A stretch of DNA of 8,007 nt. It comes from Spirochaetota bacterium (GTDB lineage: Bacteria; Spirochaetota; Spirochaetia; Treponematales; UBA12059). The stretch is from NCBI GenBank assembly GCA_022709445.1, contig JAKLIU010000085.1, positions 1 to 8,007 on the forward strand. Direction: 5' to 3'. The translations under genes and the position numbers were made by a program. Within the stretch, counting starts at the first letter, position 1; each line of letters begins with the position of its first letter. Shown here piece by piece: positions 5,978-8,007 of the stretch. The notes under the pieces were generated by a model that saw nothing but the letters and a program-made list of their open reading frames with translations, was not told where the DNA came from and did no database searches.

Positions 5978-6000
5978 TCTTCCTTTGCTTTCCGTATCAC
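5560..6000 (-). CDS. GxxExxY protein (PDDEXK_3-like nuclease-fold family)
   Basis: Up to 146 residues. The signature GLLESIY (G47, E50, Y53) follows IIACAIEVHKELGPG. A PD-(D/E)XK-like core follows: RVDLLVEDSVVVEVK with D90, E100 and K102, then HAAQVLSYMRL (Q114, Y118) and a GLLMNF strand. This matches the GxxExxY family (PF13366 as I recall), a widespread nuclease-superfamily group with no established function. Two starts are possible. GTG at 6000 overlaps the aminotransferase TGA by four bases (GTGA), but its first 20 residues (MIRKAKEDHRDTEAQRGNDR) are largely translated repeat arm. GTG at 5940, behind an AGAGGGA, gives 126 residues, near the usual family length. It is unrelated to lysine chemistry and appears to be cargo of element C within the operon. 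All putative active-site residues are present, so it is not obviously decayed. Confidence 0.85.
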   Translation of the reverse strand: MIRKAKEDHRDTEAQRGNDRVEKAERDPQTESIIACAIEVHKELGPGLLESIYESAMALELGSRGIRFLRQLQLPVLYKGTRIDGTLRVDLLVEDSVVVEVKCVDQLLPVHAAQVLSYMRLGGWSKGLLMNFKVANLAGGIRRLML

Positions 6001-7271
6001 CCCTTCGCCGGGAATTTCTCCATCATCAGTTCCAGGCTCTCGCGTATCGCGCTCAGGGCCTTCTGGATGTCGGCCTCAGTGTGGCGGTACGAGAGGTACC
6101 AGTGGTGGAAGGGCTGGATGAAGAGCCCGCGGCGGATGGTCTGGGTGTAGAAGTAGTCGCGGCGCATCTTGTAGGTCTTGTCCGGGTCCCCGGGAGCCTG
6201 CTCGAAGGTGAAGAAGGGCATGGGGGGGATGCCGTTCACGTTCACCGGCGAGCCGGTGGCGTCCACGGCCTTCTGGATCTCCGCCAGGAACCGGGTCCCG
6301 CGCTCCCAGATCTTGTTGGGCACGTCCTCGCGCTTGAGTATCTCCATGCACTTGATGGCGGCGACCATCTCCAGGCTGTTGGGGAAGAAGGTCGAGCTGA
6401 CGAACACCTTCTTCTCGCAGACTGACATGATCTCGCGCTTGCCGGCCACGCAGGAGATCGGGTAGCCGTTGGCCATGGCCTTGCCGAAGGTGGCCAGGTC
6501 CGGGGTGACACCGTAGCGCTCCTGGGCCCCGCCGAGGGCCGCGCGGAAACCGGTGCGGATCTCGTCGAAGATGAGCACGGCCCCGTGTTTGCGGGTGAGT
6601 TCCTTCACGGCCTCCAGGTAACCCGCCGGCGGCGGGGTCACGGGCTTGGCCAGGGGGTGGCCAACCGGCGTGATGATCACGCAGGCGACCTTGCCCTCGT
6701 GCGCATCCAGCTTCTCTTCAAGGTGCCTGATGTCGCCGTACTCGAACTCATCGGTCAGGGCGAGCACTTCCTCGGGCACGCCGCCGTGGTTCTCGACGCA
6801 CCAGTCGTGCCAGCCGTGGTAGCCGCAGCGCAGGATCATGCTCCGGTCCGTGTAGCCGCGGGCTATGCGCGTGGCCAGGGTGGTGGCGTCGGAGCCGGTC
6901 TTGACCGGGATCACCTGCTCGGCGCAGGGTACCAGCTCGATGACCTTGCGCTCGAACTCGTTCTGCGCCGGCTGCACCAGGCTGAAGCAGAAGCCGCGCT
7001 CGTCCATCTGCTTCTTGACCGCGTCGTTGATCTCCGGCTCGTCGTAGCCCAGGATGATCGGCCCGTACGCGCAGAGCATGTCGATGTAGTCGTTGCCGTC
7101 CACGTCCACGATGTGGCCGCCGTGGCCCCTGTCGATGAAGATGGGATACTCGCCCTGGATGAAGTTGTAGGGCCGCCGGATCCCCATGACGCCGCCGGGG
7201 GAGAGCCGCTGGGCCTCCTCGAACATGGCCATGGACTTGTCCAGCCTGAGCTTGGGATACTCGTTCGCCAT
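5997..7271 (-). CDS. kat: Class III aminotransferase, probable 3-aminobutyryl-CoA aminotransferase
   Basis: A 424-residue PLP enzyme of fold type I, class III (glutamate-1-semialdehyde aminomutase-like). KTGSDATT (124-131) is the phosphate-binding loop, CGYHGWHDW (149-157) stacks on the cofactor, IFDEIRTGFR holds D236, and the Schiff-base lysine is K264 in TFGKAMANGYP. SSTFFPNSLEMVAA follows, and the C-terminal small domain is complete. A class III enzyme in the 'Candidatus Cloacamonas' lysine cluster was shown to be an acyl-CoA beta-transaminase (Kat) that converts 3-aminobutyryl-CoA to acetoacetyl-CoA. Position between kdd and kce here, with no kal in view, suggests the same role. A haem-pathway HemL is less likely, given the context. 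The ATG at 7271 has only a distant GAGGA, so M14 or M16 could be alternative starts, though the upstream residues look coding. Confidence 0.7.
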   Translation of the reverse strand: MANEYPKLRLDKSMAMFEEAQRLSPGGVMGIRRPYNFIQGEYPIFIDRGHGGHIVDVDGNDYIDMLCAYGPIILGYDEPEINDAVKKQMDERGFCFSLVQPAQNEFERKVIELVPCAEQVIPVKTGSDATTLATRIARGYTDRSMILRCGYHGWHDWCVENHGGVPEEVLALTDEFEYGDIRHLEEKLDAHEGKVACVIITPVGHPLAKPVTPPPAGYLEAVKELTRKHGAVLIFDEIRTGFRAALGGAQERYGVTPDLATFGKAMANGYPISCVAGKREIMSVCEKKVFVSSTFFPNSLEMVAAIKCMEILKREDVPNKIWERGTRFLAEIQKAVDATGSPVNVNGIPPMPFFTFEQAPGDPDKTYKMRRDYFYTQTIRRGLFIQPFHHWYLSYRHTEADIQKALSAIRESLELMMEKFPAKG

Positions 7272-7639
7272 AAGTCGCCGTCCTCGCTATCGGGTAGGAT
7301 GGTCTCGTCCATCCGCCGGATCGGGGATCCGGCTTCCGATAAATTCCGGCTCGCTCGCGCGGGGCCCTGCCGCGGCCGAAGCCGGGAAGGGACGCGTTCG
7401 CTCGCCGCGCCGGGGACGGGGAGCCCCCGGGGCGAGAGGCGGACTGACACCGCCGTCTCACATTGTTCCATCTCCGGGCCATGACGCGAACGGACGACGG
7501 ACGGCCGGTTCGCGGACGGAAGTCGGACTGCCCCCGCCGGTGCCCCGCGCTTTCGCGGACCGGCTCGCCGAACTCCCGAACCCGGATCGCGCTGTCGCGG
7601 ACGGGGCCGTGCGGCCTCCTCGCGCGGAGCGCATCGTTT
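7272..7639. other. 368-bp intergenic gap, kdd to aminotransferase
   Basis: I see no credible gene; the reading frames here are GC-driven and resemble nothing. GCCGGATC at 7315-7322 and its inverse at 7326-7333 form an 8-bp stem with a 3-base loop, about 45 bases upstream of the aminotransferase ATG. The octamer TCGCGGAC occurs at 7510-7517, 7553-7560 and 7595-7602, spaced 43 and 42 bases. No convincing -35/-10 pair, T-tract terminator or CACAGAG element is present. The length leaves room for a promoter that would start a kat-kce-kamA transcript. Confidence 0.5.
7315..7333 (-). promoter_or_regulatory. Small inverted repeat upstream of the aminotransferase
   Basis: Perfect 8-bp arms GCCGGATC / GATCCGGC enclose GGG. 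On the minus strand it would lie in the 5' leader of the aminotransferase mRNA. No T-run follows, so it is not an intrinsic terminator. It might be an operator or leader hairpin, or chance in GC-rich DNA. Confidence 0.3.
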
Positions 7640-8007
7640 TTACTTTACGTACTGGTCCTCGAAATACTTGCGCAGCTGGGCGTTCTCGCGGAGCTCCCAC
7701 AGGGTGATCTCGGCGTGGTCCTTGGTGTAGCCGTTGCCGATGATCATGAGCACGTCCTTGCCTATGCCTTCCGCGCCCAGGGCCGCGCGGGTGAAGCTGG
7801 TGGCCATGGAGAAGAAGTACACGATGCCGTTGTCGCGGACCGGGAGTATGCTGGCCATCTCGCAACCGGCGATGTTCACGCAGTTGATGACGATGTCCAC
7901 TTCCTTGCCGCCGTTGGCCTTGAGCACCGCCTCGAGCACCTCGACCGGCTTCTGGGAGTCGGCCATGACGATCTCGTGGCAGAGCTTCATCTCGGTCAGG
8001 GGCTTGC
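7640..8007 (-). CDS. kdd: L-erythro-3,5-diaminohexanoate dehydrogenase, C-terminal 121 residues (cut by window edge)
   Basis: The frame is open from the right edge to a TAA at 7640-7642. Readable residues begin KPLTEMKLCHEIVMADSQKP and end FEDQYVK. The segments VDIVINCVNIAGCEMASILPVRDNG, VYFFSMATSFTRAALGAEG and IIGNGYTKDHAEITL match what I recall of Kdd from Fusobacterium and Cloacamonas (about 346 residues). Kdd oxidatively deaminates 3,5-diaminohexanoate to 5-amino-3-oxohexanoate with NAD(P)+. The N-terminal part of the enzyme lies outside the window; an in-frame ATG at 7990 is internal, not the start. It is the most upstream visible gene of the run, separated from the aminotransferase by a 368-bp gap. 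Confidence 0.93.
   Translation of the reverse strand, partial: KPLTEMKLCHEIVMADSQKPVEVLEAVLKANGGKEVDIVINCVNIAGCEMASILPVRDNGIVYFFSMATSFTRAALGAEGIGKDVLMIIGNGYTKDHAEITLWELRENAQLRKYFEDQYVK

Noticed and set aside
5997..7271. Haem-pathway glutamate-1-semialdehyde aminomutase (hemL) as the first-choice name
   Set aside because: The fold is the same, but no haem genes are near and the position between kdd and kce favours a lysine-pathway acyl-CoA transaminase. Kept as the alternative.
6585..7484. A 299-codon plus-strand open frame
   Set aside because: Antisense to the aminotransferase, with composition-driven content and no domain.

Overview
The window is GC-rich bacterial DNA, with every convincing gene on the minus strand. 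It holds most of an anaerobic lysine-fermentation operon (the 3,5-diaminohexanoate pathway). In order of transcription (high to low coordinates) the genes are: the C-terminal end of kdd (3,5-diaminohexanoate dehydrogenase); a class III aminotransferase, probably kat (3-aminobutyryl-CoA aminotransferase); a small GxxExxY / PD-(D/E)XK-like protein; kce (3-keto-5-aminohexanoate cleavage enzyme); kamA (lysine 2,3-aminomutase); a P-loop protein and a MutS-like ATPase that I take to be the lysine 5,6-aminomutase reactivase pair KamB and KamC; and the first 85 codons of kamD (lysine 5,6-aminomutase alpha subunit), which runs off the left edge.

The enzymes fit one route. KamA converts L-lysine to L-beta-lysine. 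KamD, with KamE presumably just beyond the left edge, moves the terminal amino group using B12 and PLP to give 3,5-diaminohexanoate, with KamB/KamC keeping that mutase active. Kdd deaminates oxidatively to 5-amino-3-oxohexanoate. Kce combines this with acetyl-CoA to give acetoacetate and 3-aminobutyryl-CoA. The aminotransferase would then remove the last amino group to give acetoacetyl-CoA. The host is therefore probably an anaerobic amino-acid fermenter. The gene set resembles that of Fusobacterium and 'Candidatus Cloacamonas', but the high GC argues against close relatives of either. I cannot assign a phylum; an uncultured lineage is likely.

The most unusual feature is non-enzymatic. Three intercistronic gaps (kamA-kamB, kce-kamA, aminotransferase-kce) are each almost filled by a member of one repeat family. 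Each member has 24-bp terminal inverted repeats built from three 8-bp units of the form NCACAGAG, all in the same orientation. Two members are short (140 and 114 bp) and hold no gene. The third (452 bp) carries the GxxExxY gene between its arms, and one arm is read through as that protein's possible N-terminal 'HRDTEAQR' extension. This looks like a cargo-bearing element and two MITE-like or hairpin-forming relatives inside a catabolic operon.

Two gaps have neither genes nor these elements: 256-477 (a 13-bp-stem hairpin and a 16-bp perfect palindrome between kamC and kamD) and 7272-7639 (between kdd and the aminotransferase). The long plus-strand reading frames, including one of 940 codons, are antisense shadows of the GC-rich genes.
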